Source: Natrialbaceae archaeon AArc-T1-2
GTDB lineage: Archaea > Halobacteriota > Halobacteria > Halobacteriales > Natrialbaceae
NCBI RefSeq assembly: GCF_030273315.1
Contig: NZ_CP127174.1
Span: 1,054,001-1,118,000 of the forward strand
Length of the DNA stretch: 64,000 nt
Direction of reading: 5' to 3'
This document shows positions 28,311-38,019 of the stretch, in pieces (the stretch's first letter is position 1; each line of letters opens with the position of its first letter). Under the pieces are notes generated by a model, which worked only from the letters and a program-made list of their open reading frames with translations, did no database searches and was not told where the DNA came from. The position numbers and the translations under genes are program-made.

Positions 28311-29453
28311 ATGGACTTCACGCTCTCCCCGGAGCAAGAACAGATCCGCGAGATGGTCGCCGAGTTCGTCGACGAGGAGATCGTTCCGGTCGCAGACGAG
28401 ATCGACCATGACGACGAGTTTCCGGCCGAGCTCATACGCGAGATGGCCGAACTCGGCCTGATGGGGATGCCGTTTCCCGAGGAGTACGGCGGTGCGGGCC
28501 TCGATTACCACTCGTACGCGATCGGCCTCGAGGAGATTTCCCGTGGCTCGGGCGGGATCGGCACGATCCTCGCGGCCCACATCTCGCTTGCGGGCAACAT
28601 GCTCTACGAGTTCGGCGACGAGGCCCAGAAAGAGGAGTACCTGACGCCGCTTGCGGCCGGCGAGGAGATCGGTGCGTTCGCGCTCTCGGAGGCCGGTGCG
28701 GGCAGTGACGTGCCGGCGATGGAGACGACCGCCGACCGCGACGGTAACGAGTACGTCATAAACGGTGGCAAGCTCTGGATCTCGAACGGCTCGGTCGCCG
28801 ACACGGTCACCGTCTTCGCGAAGACCGACCCCGACGCCGGCACCAAAGGGGTCTCCTCGTTTATCGTCCGGCCCGATGAAGACGACGGCTTCCACGTCGA
28901 AGGAACGGAAGAGAAACTCGGCGACAAGGGCTGTCCCACCGCTGAACTCCGCTTCGACGACCTCCGGCTCCCCGAAGACCGTCTGATCGGCGAGGAAGGA
29001 CGCGGATTCGTCCACGCCCTGAAGACGCTGAACGGCGGTCGAATCACCATCGCCGCCAGATCGATTGGCATCGCCCGCGCGGCCTTCGACGAAGCACGCG
29101 AGTACGCCAGCGAGCGCGAACAGTTCGGCCAGCCCATCGGCGAGTTCCAGGCGATCAAACACAAACTCGCGGACATGGACACGAAGATCCAGGCCGCGAA
29201 ACTGCTCATGCACAAGGCCGCCGACAACAAGATTCGTGGCGAAGACTACATCAAAGAAGCCGCCCAGGCGAAACTGTACGCCTCCGAAGTGAGCACCGAG
29301 GTGGCAAACGAGGGCATCCAGATTCACGGCGGCTACGGCTACACCAAAGACTTCCCCGCCGAACGCTTCTACCGCGACGCCAAACTCAACGAGATATACG
29401 AGGGAACGAGCGAAGTGTTGCGAAACACGATCGGCGATCACCTGCTCGATTGA
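28311..29453 (+). CDS. acyl-CoA dehydrogenase
   Basis: This 380-residue FAD-dependent acyl-CoA dehydrogenase has the flavin/substrate motifs FALSEAGAGSDVPAM and GGKLWISNGSVAD. The QFGQPIGEFQAIKHKLADM segment and GIQIHGGYGYTKDFPAERFY lead to the catalytic base Glu in LNEIYEGTSEVLRNTIG near the C-terminus. It oxidises acyl-CoA to trans-2-enoyl-CoA, passing electrons to ETF. The short/branched-chain versus medium-chain preference is not decided by sequence. It sits among the synthetase, hydratase and thiolase genes of a beta-oxidation-like set. Confidence 0.95.
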   Translation: MDFTLSPEQEQIREMVAEFVDEEIVPVADEIDHDDEFPAELIREMAELGLMGMPFPEEYGGAGLDYHSYAIGLEEISRGSGGIGTILAAHISLAGNMLYEFGDEAQKEEYLTPLAAGEEIGAFALSEAGAGSDVPAMETTADRDGNEYVINGGKLWISNGSVADTVTVFAKTDPDAGTKGVSSFIVRPDEDDGFHVEGTEEKLGDKGCPTAELRFDDLRLPEDRLIGEEGRGFVHALKTLNGGRITIAARSIGIARAAFDEAREYASEREQFGQPIGEFQAIKHKLADMDTKIQAAKLLMHKAADNKIRGEDYIKEAAQAKLYASEVSTEVANEGIQIHGGYGYTKDFPAERFYRDAKLNEIYEGTSEVLRNTIGDHLLD

Positions 29454-29549
29454 GTTCTGTCCTCCTGGACGCTGTCGCCGACCTGTCGAACTCTTTCGAA
29501 CCTACTTGACCAATCCAGTGTCGCTCTGGATCTGAACGGAGTCTGCCGT

Positions 29550-31373
29550 TCACTCGAGGACGACTAAGGTGTCCCCCATGTCGACGCTGTCGCCTTCGGC
29601 GACGGCGATCTGTGAGACCTCGCCGCCGCGGGAGGCGACGATGTCGTTTTCCATCTTCATCGCCTCGAGGACGACGAGCACGTCGCCGGCGGCGACCTCC
29701 TCGCCTTCGTCGACGTCGACCGAGAGGATGGTGCCTTGCATTTCGGCGTCGACGACTTCGCCGTCGCCCTCGATCTCGACGTCGTCGCCGTCGCTGGCAC
29801 CGATGTGGTCGGGTCGGGAGGCGGTGGCGTCGCCGCCGTCGACGGCGGGCATCGGGGGTGCGTCGCGTTCCTCGAGTTCGACCTCGAAGCGTTTGCCGTT
29901 GACTTCGACGGTGAACTCGCGTTCGACGACCTCGTCGTCGGCTTCCTCGCTCGTGGTGTCCTCGCCCCACTGTTGTTGGGCCTCCTCGATGCGGCTGTGG
30001 TCCATCTCCTCGTCGAGATACTTCGTGGTGTGGGTACTGGCGACGAACTCTTCGTCGGTGAGCATCAGCCGGTGGAAGGGGATGATGGTTGGGATACCCT
30101 CGATGTCGTACTCACGGAGGGCTCGCAGCGAGCGGGAAATGCACTCGTCGCGATCCTCGCCCCAGACGACGAGTTTGGCGATCATCGAGTCGTAGTCGGT
30201 GACGAGGTCGTCGCCCTGGCGCAGGGCGTCGTCCATGCGGACGCCGACGCCACCCGGCGGATCGTACGTTTCGAGGGTGCCGCCGGTGGCGGGGGCGAAG
30301 TCGTTGGCGGCGTTTTCGGCGTTGATGCGGAACTCGATGGCGTGGCCGTCGAACGTGACGTCGTCCTGCTCGAAGTCGATCTCCTCGCCGGCGGCGATCT
30401 GGAGCTGGCGTTTGACGATGTCGATGCCGGTGATCTCCTCGGTGACGGTGTGTTCGACCTGGATACGGGTGTTGACCTCGAGGAAGTAGAAGTTAGCGTC
30501 GGGTCCGAGTGGGCCGTCACGGCCGGGTTCCTCCTCGACGAGGAACTCGACGGTGCCGGCGTTGGTGTAGTCGGCGGCGGCGACGCCGCGGCGAGCGGCC
30601 TCGCCGATCTTCTCGCGGAGTTCGTCGGTCAGCGCCGCCGAGGGACCCTCTTCGATGACCTTCTGGTGGCGGCGCTGGAGCGAACAGTCACGCTCGCCGA
30701 GGTGACGGACGTTGCCGTGTTCGTCAGCGACGATCTGGACCTCGATGTGGCGGGGCTGTTCGAGGTAGCGCTCTAAGTAGACCGAGTCGTTGTCGAAGTA
30801 GGCCTCGCCCTCGCGTTTGGCGCTCTCGAGTTGGTCTTCGACCTCACTTTCGTCCCAGACGACCTTCATGCCGCGACCGCCACCGCCACCTTCGGCCTTG
30901 ATGGCGATCGGGTAGCCGTGTTTCTCGCCGAACTCACGGACTTGCTCGGGGTCGGTGACGGGGTCGGTGGTGCCGGGAACGATGGGGACGTCAGCCTCGT
31001 CCATGATCGTGCGAGCTTTCGTTTTCTCGCCGAGGGCTTCCATCGCGTCGCCGGCGGGACCGACCCAGGTGATCCCCTCTGTGTCTTCGACTTTGCGGGC
31101 GAACTCGGCATTTTCGGCGAGGAAGCCGTAGCCAGGGTGGATGGCGTCGGCGTCGGCCTTTTTGGCGGCCCCGATGACGGCCTCGTGATCGAGATACGAG
31201 TCGGCTGCCCGGGCGGGACCGACGTTGTAGGCTTCGTCGGCGTAGCGGACGTGGCCAGCGTCTTTGTCGGCCTCCGAGTAGACCGCGACGGTGCCGATAT
31301 TCAGTTCTTCACACGCACGCATCACTCTGACGGCGATCTCTCCACGGTTCGCGACGAGAACCTTCCTGAACAT
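29550..31373 (-). CDS. pccA: acyl-CoA (propionyl-CoA) carboxylase alpha: biotin carboxylase plus biotin carrier
   Basis: The protein has 607 residues. Residues 1-450 form biotin carboxylase, with [20 protein letters not shown], the ATP-grasp glycine loop [30 protein letters not shown] and [20 protein letters not shown]. An acidic linker follows, then a biotin carrier domain in the last 75 residues with EAMKMEND, where the Lys is biotinylated. It carboxylates biotin with bicarbonate and ATP for the beta subunit at 19605-21155. The small subunit gene lies 118 bases upstream on the same strand. The length is normal for a haloarchaeal PccA/AccA fusion. Confidence 0.96.
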   Translation of the reverse strand: MFRKVLVANRGEIAVRVMRACEELNIGTVAVYSEADKDAGHVRYADEAYNVGPARAADSYLDHEAVIGAAKKADADAIHPGYGFLAENAEFARKVEDTEGITWVGPAGDAMEALGEKTKARTIMDEADVPIVPGTTDPVTDPEQVREFGEKHGYPIAIKAEGGGGGRGMKVVWDESEVEDQLESAKREGEAYFDNDSVYLERYLEQPRHIEVQIVADEHGNVRHLGERDCSLQRRHQKVIEEGPSAALTDELREKIGEAARRGVAAADYTNAGTVEFLVEEEPGRDGPLGPDANFYFLEVNTRIQVEHTVTEEITGIDIVKRQLQIAAGEEIDFEQDDVTFDGHAIEFRINAENAANDFAPATGGTLETYDPPGGVGVRMDDALRQGDDLVTDYDSMIAKLVVWGEDRDECISRSLRALREYDIEGIPTIIPFHRLMLTDEEFVASTHTTKYLDEEMDHSRIEEAQQQWGEDTTSEEADDEVVEREFTVEVNGKRFEVELEERDAPPMPAVDGGDATASRPDHIGASDGDDVEIEGDGEVVDAEMQGTILSVDVDEGEEVAAGDVLVVLEAMKMENDIVASRGGEVSQIAVAEGDSVDMGDTLVVLE

Positions 31374-31491
31374 TCCTGATAGAACGGTTGCAGGGACTCT
31401 ACCTTACTTTTTCGGATGGGGACGATTCTTTCGTTCGCCACACTACTGTCTACAGGGCTATGCCGAGCTATTGTATCGGTAGACGACGTCG

Positions 31492-31824
31492 TCAGAACTG
31501 ACCGATACGGCCTGCAGCGGTCCAGGGATCGGTCGGGACCTCCGTCGGTACACGACCGTTCCAGCCGTTTTCCCCCGGCACGCGGCCGGCAAACGCCCAT
31601 CGGTTGCCGTTCCACTTCTCTTCGGTCGCGTCTTCGGCCGCAGCGACGGCGGCTGCTCGCTCGAGGTCGGAGACGTGGGCTCCGATGGCAGCGACGATCG
31701 CGGCTGCCTCCGTGTCGGTCGCGGTCTGGGGAACGGTAACCGTAACGTCCCCGGCCGCGTCGTCGTCTGGTTCGAGTGCGATCTGTAAATCGTCGCCGGT
31801 AGCCGAGCGTTCTTTGGAAGCCAT
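31492..31824 (-). CDS. pccX: acyl-CoA carboxylase small (epsilon-like/PccX) subunit
   Basis: The protein has 110 residues from the ATG ending at 31824 ([20 protein letters not shown]). The helical [20 protein letters not shown] part and the C-terminal [12 protein letters not shown] and [10 protein letters not shown] match the layout of actinobacterial carboxylase epsilon subunits and of the haloarchaeal acc-operon protein. A small third subunit (PccX) was shown necessary for propionyl-CoA carboxylase in Haloferax mediterranei. The adjacent pccA supports this. The frame extends to 32187 but that part is Ser/Arg-rich and overlaps the next gene, so the short start is preferred. Confidence 0.8.
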   Translation of the reverse strand: MASKERSATGDDLQIALEPDDDAAGDVTVTVPQTATDTEAAAIVAAIGAHVSDLERAAAVAAAEDATEEKWNGNRWAFAGRVPGENGWNGRVPTEVPTDPWTAAGRIGQF

Positions 31825-32032
31825 CGGTTGGGTCACTGTTTCGGTGTTCGCGTCGGTCGTGTCACTGGTCCGTTCGCTGCCGAAACCTTCCTGATCATTC
31901 CTGTCAAATAGCTCGTCCGGCTCACACCTTAGTTTTTCGGAAGGCGCAAACAGATGCGAAACCACAAGTCGAGTCATCTCGTTCGCGCAGTCGTCGAGAC
32001 CGGTCGCTCGTCGGTCCGGGTCGAATCGGTAC

Positions 32033-32209
32033 CTAGACGAACTCTTCGAGCTGGATCGACTGTGTCGTTTCCATCCACGCGCTGGGATTTTCCGAGTCAT
32101 AGAGCACGATGCGCTCCTCGCTTTCGTAGGATTCGATCGTTCCCTCGGCTTTGGGACCGTCGTGCCTGCCGTCGCCGGTCCAGTCACTCCCGTCTACGGA
32201 ATCGGACAT
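32033..32209 (-). CDS. 58-residue conserved haloarchaeal protein (DUF7331-like)
   Basis: This small acidic ORF starts [20 protein letters not shown] and ends SIQLEEFV. The centre, [20 protein letters not shown], resembles a conserved haloarchaeal small-protein family that I recall as DUF7331. It ends about 208 bases before pccX on the same strand and is divergent from the enoyl-CoA hydratase. No function is known. Confidence 0.7.
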   Translation of the reverse strand: MSDSVDGSDWTGDGRHDGPKAEGTIESYESEERIVLYDSENPSAWMETTQSIQLEEFV

Positions 32210-32332
32210 ATCAGTTACCTCTGTGCATGATAGGACCTATCACAGTATATGTGTTACGTCTGACGACTCATTTGCGACGGGCTCGACAGGCGGGTGGTTT
32301 TATACGATCGGCTCACCGATTTCTACCCGGTC

Positions 32333-33103
32333 ATGACAGAACACGTCATCTACGAGTGCGACGGAGACGTGAGTACCGTTCGATTGAACCGACCCGACAA
32401 ACTGAACTCGCTCTCGCTTTCGATGTGGGATGCGATTCCCGACGCGATCCAGCAAGCACGCCAGGACGGCGCACGTGCGATCGTTCTCACCGGAACGGGG
32501 CGTGCGTTCTGTGCTGGCGACGACATCGGTACACTCGAGGCGATCGACTCCGAATGGGACGTCCGCGAACTCACCGAGACGGCCTTCGAGTGTTTCCGAG
32601 CGATCGAACGTGCACCGATCCCGGTGATCGGGATGGCGAACGGGTCGGCATACGGCGGTGGGTTCGAACTCTTGCTGTCCTGTGATATGACCGTGGTGCC
32701 CGAGGACGCCACGTTCGCTCTCCCCGAGGTGCAGATCGGCGCGTATCCGTTCTACGCGACTAAACGTCTCGCAGTGTTGATCGGCAAGCAACGAGCGATG
32801 GAGCTGTCGATCGCTGGCCGGGAGATTTCCGGGCAGACGGCCGCAGACTGGGGAGTGTTCGCCCGCGCAGTCCCAGAAGACGAGGTGAGTGAGACGGTCG
32901 AGGAGATTATCGACGGTATCCGTGAGGGATCACCCGGTTCGATCGATGTGACCAAATCCTGGCTGAACGCGAGCCTTCGCTTCCCCGGCGAGGACGACGC
33001 CATGCGAAGTGGATTCGGGTACCTCTATGCCGGCCCGGACGCACACGAGGGTGCGGCTGCGTTCGGCGAGGACAGAGATCCCGAGTACACCGGTTCGGAG
33101 TAA
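32333..33103 (+). CDS. enoyl-CoA hydratase/isomerase (crotonase family)
   Basis: The protein has 256 residues from the ATG at 32333 (MTEHVIYECDGDVSTVRLNR). It has the oxyanion-hole segment RAFCAGDDIG and NGSAYGGGFELLLSCD with a Glu at the first acid position, and a second Glu in ALPEVQIGAYP. Both catalytic acids are therefore present, favouring hydratase activity. The TATA GTTTTATACG at about 32297-32305 lies 32 bases upstream. It probably works after the acyl-CoA dehydrogenase. The longer frame from 32294 includes the TATA itself and is rejected. Confidence 0.92.
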   Translation: MTEHVIYECDGDVSTVRLNRPDKLNSLSLSMWDAIPDAIQQARQDGARAIVLTGTGRAFCAGDDIGTLEAIDSEWDVRELTETAFECFRAIERAPIPVIGMANGSAYGGGFELLLSCDMTVVPEDATFALPEVQIGAYPFYATKRLAVLIGKQRAMELSIAGREISGQTAADWGVFARAVPEDEVSETVEEIIDGIREGSPGSIDVTKSWLNASLRFPGEDDAMRSGFGYLYAGPDAHEGAAAFGEDRDPEYTGSE

Positions 33104-33475
33104 CTCGCCGCGAGACCGAGTGGTCCGAGAGTGTTCGTCGCCTCCCAGTACGGCGACCGGAAACGTTCCGTGCGACCCCGAGATATCGAACGAACGTTCG
33201 GGCAGGGTAGCGTTTACGTACGCCTCACGCGTTCAGTAATTTCACCTGACTCGAAACTCAAATATCTTCGCTAAAGACTGTCCGAGGAAGGGCCAGTCTA
33301 GCAGCCACGTGTTGCCATGGGATCGCGACTCGTCGGGATCGACAATACAGGTAGTATTTCTCGGTGGCTGCCATGTGTAGACGTGGCCCGGGGGATATTA
33401 AATCTTTCCCGGTCCGTGGCGAGGGATTCGACGTTTCATTGCGAGCTTAGCCGTTCACGACGGTCCGGAAGACGG
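33104..33475. other. intergenic region between convergent genes
   Basis: There are 372 bases between the enoyl-CoA hydratase and TFB, which converge. An AT-rich CAAATATCTTC lies at about 33259-33269 and GGATATTAAATC at about 33393-33404. GCAGCCAC at 33301-33308 and GTGGCTGC at 33364-33371 form a weak 8-base inverted pair with a 55-base loop. No ORF here looks real. Confidence 0.45.
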
Positions 33476-34444
33476 TCAGTGCAGATGGTCCGCTTCGGCC
33501 TCGAGTAACTCGTGGTATCGGTTACGGATAGTAACCTCCGACACGTTCGCAACGTCGCTGATCTCGTACTGTGTAACACCTTCGTTGGTCAACTGTGCCG
33601 CGGCGTACACCGCCGATGCGGCGAGACTCACCGGGGATTTGCCACACTGGACGCCGTCTGATTTGGTGCGTTCCAGGAGACGGCATGCACGCCGCTGTGT
33701 CTCGTCGGAAAGCTCGAGCTCGCTCACGAAGCGAGGGACGTAGCTCTCCGGATCTGCGGGCTCTATCTTGAGCGAGAGGTCGCGTGATAGGTACCGATAC
33801 GTACGTCCGATTTCGTCTTTCTCGACGCGGCTTACGACGCTGACCTCGTCGAGGCTTCGGGGCGTACCGGCTTTTCTGGCGGCAGCGTACAGCGACGCCG
33901 TCGCGACGCCTTCGATCGATCTACCGAGAACGAGGTCGTCGTCGAGTGCGCGCCGATAGATGACACTCGCCATCTCCCGGGTCGGCTTCGGCAGCCCGAG
34001 TGCACTCGCCATTCGACTGATCTCGCCGAGTGCTTGCTGGAGGTTTCGCTCTTTCGAACCCCGCGTTCGAAACCGCTTGTTCCAGGTCCGCAGTCGTTTC
34101 ATCGTCCGCCGTCGCTCGCTCGAGAGCGTCGTTCCGTGTGCGTCGACGTTCTGCCAGCTGATATTCGTCGAGAGACCTTCGTCGTGTAACAGCTTCGTCG
34201 TCGGCGAGCCGACGCGGCTCTTTTTGTCGTTCTCGGTCGCGTCGGACGCGCGCCACTCGGGACCACGGTCGAGCTCGTCGACGTGAACCACGAGGCCACA
34301 TCCGGCACAGACCGTTTCGGCGTGTTCCTCGTCGGATATCAGCTGTCCCTCGCATTCGGGACAGGACGATCGGCCGTCTGCTCGGTCGACGACGTCGTGA
34401 CCGTCTTCCCGGTCGGATCGGCGTCGAATACTGGATTCTGTCAT
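33476..34444 (-). CDS. tfb: transcription initiation factor TFB
   Basis: This 322-residue TFIIB homologue has zinc ribbon Cys28-x2-Cys31 and Cys46-x2-Cys49 (CPEC, CAGC) and a B-finger region PEWRASDATENDKKSRVG. Two cyclin repeats follow (ISRMASALGLPKPTREMASV, then VPRFVSELELSDETQRRACR), and it ends with VTQYEISDVANVSEVTIRNR, the BRE-reading helix-turn-helix. It recruits RNA polymerase to TBP-bound promoters. Haloarchaea carry several TFBs with partly different regulons. The start ATG ends at 34444. The promoter TATA (ATATTTAAC, about 34553-34562) is more than 100 bases away, implying a leader of roughly 80 bases, unlike most genes here. Confidence 0.95.
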   Translation of the reverse strand: MTESSIRRRSDREDGHDVVDRADGRSSCPECEGQLISDEEHAETVCAGCGLVVHVDELDRGPEWRASDATENDKKSRVGSPTTKLLHDEGLSTNISWQNVDAHGTTLSSERRRTMKRLRTWNKRFRTRGSKERNLQQALGEISRMASALGLPKPTREMASVIYRRALDDDLVLGRSIEGVATASLYAAARKAGTPRSLDEVSVVSRVEKDEIGRTYRYLSRDLSLKIEPADPESYVPRFVSELELSDETQRRACRLLERTKSDGVQCGKSPVSLAASAVYAAAQLTNEGVTQYEISDVANVSEVTIRNRYHELLEAEADHLH

Positions 34445-34687
34445 TGTGAGTAGTACGTATCGAGTCAGGTTGGGAAACCCGGTCGTCGTCTCGCGGTTGG
34501 CTCGTCTCGTCGCGTCGAGTGCTCCGTCAAGTTCGTAGTTACCACACCACTGTGTTAAATATTGTGATGGTGTCGAGTCATACCGCACTCGGCACTGTGA
34601 TCGAGGGAGTCACGCGACCCCGTTATTTCCGCTCGAACCGAGCGACGAAAACGTTAAACCATCTCGTGATGTTTGTTCTCTCACGGC

Positions 34688-34906
34688 ATGCAAGCGAAAG
34701 GTACCACGAGTGAGACAGTCGTTTTGCAGGAAATCGACGCTGTCGGTTCTCCCTCACAGATACGGCACGTAGATCAGCTCGACGAACGGACCAAAGAGGT
34801 ATTCTACGAGGCGGTCGAATCGGGCGCTGTTGGTACCGACGAAGCCGATTTGACCGATGGTGAAGTGATCGTTTACACTGACTACTATCGCGTTACTCTC
34901 GTTTGA
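34688..34906 (+). CDS. 72-residue conserved haloarchaeal small protein
   Basis: The ORF starts MQAKGTTSETVVLQEIDAVG and ends VIVYTDYYRVTLV. The DQLDERTKEVFYEAVESGAV segment and the closing DGEVIVYTDYYRV recall a family of small haloarchaeal proteins of unknown function, often near TFB or stress genes. A TATA-like CGTTAAACC at about 34651-34659 lies some 33 bases upstream. It is divergent from tfb. It has no cysteine and no membrane segment. Confidence 0.7.
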   Translation: MQAKGTTSETVVLQEIDAVGSPSQIRHVDQLDERTKEVFYEAVESGAVGTDEADLTDGEVIVYTDYYRVTLV

Positions 34907-34968
34907 CGCCACCGACGACGGGCGATATCGGACCGGGTAGAGTTTGGTAACTGGTAGTCGATCCGTTC

Positions 34969-35424
34969 TCAGTGGTCGTATAGCTCCGTAGCGGGTTTCT
35001 CGTAGGCCGGTGCAACGGTTCGAAGCGTATTTGCGACGTGTTGGAGCTCCATCCCGAGCAGTACAATCACGTCGCTTAACGACACGATTCCGACCAGGTC
35101 GCCGTCTTCGGTAATCGGGACGCGACGCGTTCCCGTTTCCGACATTCGCTCGACGAGATCGTAGATACCCGCGTCACTCGGCATCGTCACCAAGCCGCCG
35201 TTCAGATCGACTGCTTCCTCTACGGTAGTCGTCTCCGGATCGACCTCACCGCTGAGCATGATAAACGCCAGGTCACGATCGGACACGATGCCGATCGGTT
35301 TGTCTTCCTCGACGATGATGACGGTTGTGACGGACTGATCTTGCATCGTTCGAGCGACGTCGCTGACCGACGTCGTAGTCGGAAGACTGACGACCGATTC
35401 CCGTGCAATGTCCATGACGGTCAT
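34969..35424 (-). CDS. two-CBS-domain protein
   Basis: This 151-residue protein is made of two CBS motifs: residues 1-60 (DIARESVVSLPTTTSVSDVA, then IVSDRDLAFIML) and 65-125 (VTMPSDAGIYDLVERMSETG, then GIVSLSDVIVLLG). Stand-alone CBS pairs bind adenine nucleotides and act as energy sensors or regulators of partner enzymes. The partner is not indicated by context. A TATA-like AAATATTTTG lies near 35471-35480. Confidence 0.92.
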   Translation of the reverse strand: MTVMDIARESVVSLPTTTSVSDVARTMQDQSVTTVIIVEEDKPIGIVSDRDLAFIMLSGEVDPETTTVEEAVDLNGGLVTMPSDAGIYDLVERMSETGTRRVPITEDGDLVGIVSLSDVIVLLGMELQHVANTLRTVAPAYEKPATELYDH

Positions 35425-35579
35425 ATCCGTCTACTCAAAGGGTAGACATACAACCGTTTCGGTTCGCCTCAAAATATTTACTTTTATTAGATAGTTCGGC
35501 TGAGGGAATCGTGGTGCGATCCGGCGGTGTCACCGACCGAATCGCACAATCGTACTCGGAGCGATGTCCGAACGCGATA

Positions 35580-36605
35580 TCACAGTTCGCTGTCGGGGCG
35601 GACGACGACCTTGCCGAAGCCTTCGCGGTTTTCGAGCATCTCGTGTGCGCGGGCAGTTTCGCTCATCGGGAGAACGTCACGGATGGCGGGTTCGAAGGTG
35701 CCGTCCCAGACGAGGTCCATCACGTCGTCGACCTGTTCGGGGGTGGCCATCGTCGAGCCGATGATCTCGAGTTGGTTCCAGAAGATGCGGGGGATGTCGG
35801 TTTCGGGGTTGCCACCGCCGGTGCCGCCGCAGGTGACGAGCCGGCCGCCCTTCGCGAGGCTCTTGATCGAGTCCTGCCAGGTGGGTGCGCCGACGTGTTC
35901 GACGACGACGTCGACGCCGCGACCGCCCGTTTCCGAGTGGACCCAGTCGGCGAAGTTCTCCTCCTCGTAGTTACAGACGTGGTCCGCGCCGTGGTCTTCG
36001 GCGTACTGTAGTTTCTCTTCGGAGCTGCCGGTGGCGTAGACCTCCGCGCCCGCGTAGTCGGCGATCTGCAAGGCGGCGTGACCCACCCCGCCGCTGGCAC
36101 CGAGCACGAGGACGTCCTCGCCAGCTTCGAGGTCGGCTCGGTCGATCAGCATCCGCCACGCCGTCTGAAACACCAGACAGCTCGAGCCCGCGACCTCCCA
36201 GTCGACGTCTTCCGGGACGGGAACCAGGTTGTCCTCGGGAATCGCCGCGTACTCCGAGTGGACACCCGTGATGTGTTCGCCGATGAGGTGATAGCCCGGA
36301 TCGAGCGTCGGATCGTCCATCCGGAGATCGCCGATACCGGCAGAAACGGCGACCCGGTCGCCTTCCTCGAAACGGGTGACGTCCGGTCCGGTCTCGGCGA
36401 CGACGCCTGCGCCGTCGCTTCCCGGGATGTGTGGCATCTCGAGATCGAGTGTCGGAAGTCCGCGTCGGGTCCAGACGTCGAGGTGGTTTAACGCCGCTGC
36501 TTTCACGTCGACTAGCACCTCGTCCCGACCGACTTCCGGGTCGGGGTACTCGCCGTACTCGATGACGTCCGTATCGCCGTGCTCCGTAATCTGGACTGCT
36601 TGCAT
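35580..36605 (-). CDS. medium-chain (zinc-type) alcohol dehydrogenase / quinone- or enoyl-reductase
   Basis: This 341-residue MDR-superfamily protein has a GroES-like N-domain (LNHLDVWTRRGLP, MPHIPGSDGAGVV) and a Rossmann domain VLVLGASGGVGHAALQIADY. CNYEEENFADWVHSETGGRG and VDVVVEHVGAPTWQDSIKSL follow. The structural zinc cysteine cluster of classical alcohol dehydrogenases is absent. The closest functional groups are quinone reductases and acryloyl-CoA-type reductases of the MDR family, the latter interesting given the 3-hydroxypropionate genes nearby, but the substrate is not determined. Alternative start codons lie at 36623 and 36632; I use the ATG ending at 36605 before MQAVQITEHGDTDVIEYGEY. 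Confidence 0.85.
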   Translation of the reverse strand: MQAVQITEHGDTDVIEYGEYPDPEVGRDEVLVDVKAAALNHLDVWTRRGLPTLDLEMPHIPGSDGAGVVAETGPDVTRFEEGDRVAVSAGIGDLRMDDPTLDPGYHLIGEHITGVHSEYAAIPEDNLVPVPEDVDWEVAGSSCLVFQTAWRMLIDRADLEAGEDVLVLGASGGVGHAALQIADYAGAEVYATGSSEEKLQYAEDHGADHVCNYEEENFADWVHSETGGRGVDVVVEHVGAPTWQDSIKSLAKGGRLVTCGGTGGGNPETDIPRIFWNQLEIIGSTMATPEQVDDVMDLVWDGTFEPAIRDVLPMSETARAHEMLENREGFGKVVVRPDSEL

Positions 36606-36674
36606 GATACGTTCATCGGACATATCGTACAAAACGATACCGTTTCGAACAGAAACTACCCCGTCGCGTACGTA

Positions 36675-37112
36675 TCACTCCGCGTGGCGAACGATGTGAA
36701 CGTCGTATCGCGGATCCTCCGAAACCGGCGCGCCGACGCTCGTGACGGGCGTCGAGACGCGACCGGCGTTCTCGCTGCCGACAAAGATGACGTCGGCGTC
36801 GATGTCGTTTGCGACTTCTCGGATCGCACGCACCACATTCATCGTGGCGTCGGCGAACGGTTCGTCCTCGGGATCGCTTGGCCGTTCGACCCGGAACGTC
36901 GCCTCCGGTACGAGGTCGTGGGCGCGGGCCTGGAGCCGCTCGATGACGGTCTCTGGATCCGTCTCACCCCATCGGTCCTCGAGGTAGCGTTTCTCCTGTG
37001 GAACGACCGCTAGAACGACGACGTTCCGGTCGAGACACTCGCCGAACTCGACTGCACGCTCGAGTGCTGCTTCCGATAGCGTCGAGCCGTCGAATGGCAC
37101 CAGTAATGGCAT
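36675..37112 (-). CDS. universal stress protein (UspA family)
   Basis: This 145-residue single Usp domain starts MPLLVPFDGSTLSEAALERA. The nucleotide-binding region near the C-terminus reads DVIFVGSENAGRVSTPVTSV, close to but not a perfect match of the GxxGx9GS ATP motif, so ATP binding is uncertain. Usp proteins are stress-induced and of varied function. TATA-like GATATACC near 37137 lies about 25 bases upstream. Confidence 0.9.
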   Translation of the reverse strand: MPLLVPFDGSTLSEAALERAVEFGECLDRNVVVLAVVPQEKRYLEDRWGETDPETVIERLQARAHDLVPEATFRVERPSDPEDEPFADATMNVVRAIREVANDIDADVIFVGSENAGRVSTPVTSVGAPVSEDPRYDVHIVRHAE

Positions 37113-37278
37113 ATTGTCATAAACGGAGCGCTGGTATATCAGCTTTCGGCCGTGACGACGATCTGCGGATGTGGGTCGACGATCCCACGTCCGATCGTGC
37201 GACCGAGTTCACGGGTCGTCAGTCGGCGAGGCAATACTTGCCCCGAGGGTACAGTGTATGGACCTTTGCGACGCGAAT

Positions 37279-38019
37279 ATGGTAGAGATGCCCGTTCACA
37301 GGCCCCTCGAGTTCGACCACACGGACCGAAAGCGGATATACGAATTCATCGAACGTCATGGTGAAACGAGCAAGGACGTGGTACGCAACCGGCTCGGAAT
37401 CGATCCGCGCGGCTTCTGTCACCACGTCGCAATCCTCCGACGCGATGGACGCATCGAGACCAGCGGCGATACGTTACGCGTGACGATCGACGCCGGCACG
37501 GAAAACGTCTATGCCACCGACGATGTCGAGTTTTGTATTCGGCCGGCTCGCCAAGAAGATCTCTCTGGGATCGTCGGTGCCATCCGGCAAGTGACCGAAC
37601 GGAAAGACTACATCGTTGCAGAGACCGTCGCCGACGAGATCGACTATCAGGACGTCGTGCTTCGGAACAACGAACTCGAGTCGCGGATGTTCTTCGTCGC
37701 GACGGTTGGCGACGAGGTGACCGGATGGGTTCACGTCCACGCGCCCGACCTCGACAAGCTGGATCATATCGCGGAACTCACCGTCGGCGTCTTAGCGGAG
37801 TATCGCAGTCACGGAATCGGCTCGCAGTTGCTGTCACGTGGTCTCGAGTGGGCTCGCACGAACGGATACGAGAAGGTCTACAACAGCGTTCCATCGAGCA
37901 ACGGAGATGCGATCGAGTTCCTCGAACATCACGGCTGGACGACCGAAGCCATACGCGACAATCACTACAAACTCGGAGACGAGTATCTCGACGAAGTGAT
38001 GATGGCGTACGAACTCTGA
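37279..38019 (+). CDS. winged-helix plus GNAT acetyltransferase
   Basis: This 246-residue protein has an N-terminal winged-helix-like domain (residues 10-75: FDHTDRKRIYEFIERHGETS, GFCHHVAILRRDGRIE) and a C-terminal GNAT domain (90-246: FCIRPARQEDLSGIVGAIRQ, AELTVGVLAEYRSHGIGSQL, SNGDAIEFLEHHGW). Both halves occur together in a haloarchaeal family; the acceptor is unknown. I chose the ATG at 37279 because similarity begins with MVEMPVHRPLEF; the ATG at 37258 is the alternative, with a TATA-like CAATACTT at 37232-37239. It converges on the NAD kinase gene, whose stop is adjacent. Confidence 0.82.
   Translation: MVEMPVHRPLEFDHTDRKRIYEFIERHGETSKDVVRNRLGIDPRGFCHHVAILRRDGRIETSGDTLRVTIDAGTENVYATDDVEFCIRPARQEDLSGIVGAIRQVTERKDYIVAETVADEIDYQDVVLRNNELESRMFFVATVGDEVTGWVHVHAPDLDKLDHIAELTVGVLAEYRSHGIGSQLLSRGLEWARTNGYEKVYNSVPSSNGDAIEFLEHHGWTTEAIRDNHYKLGDEYLDEVMMAYEL

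Noticed and set aside
33301-33371. Inverted pair GCAGCCAC / GTGGCTGC
   Set aside because: The arms are short and the loop is 55 bases. This is likely chance in GC-rich DNA.
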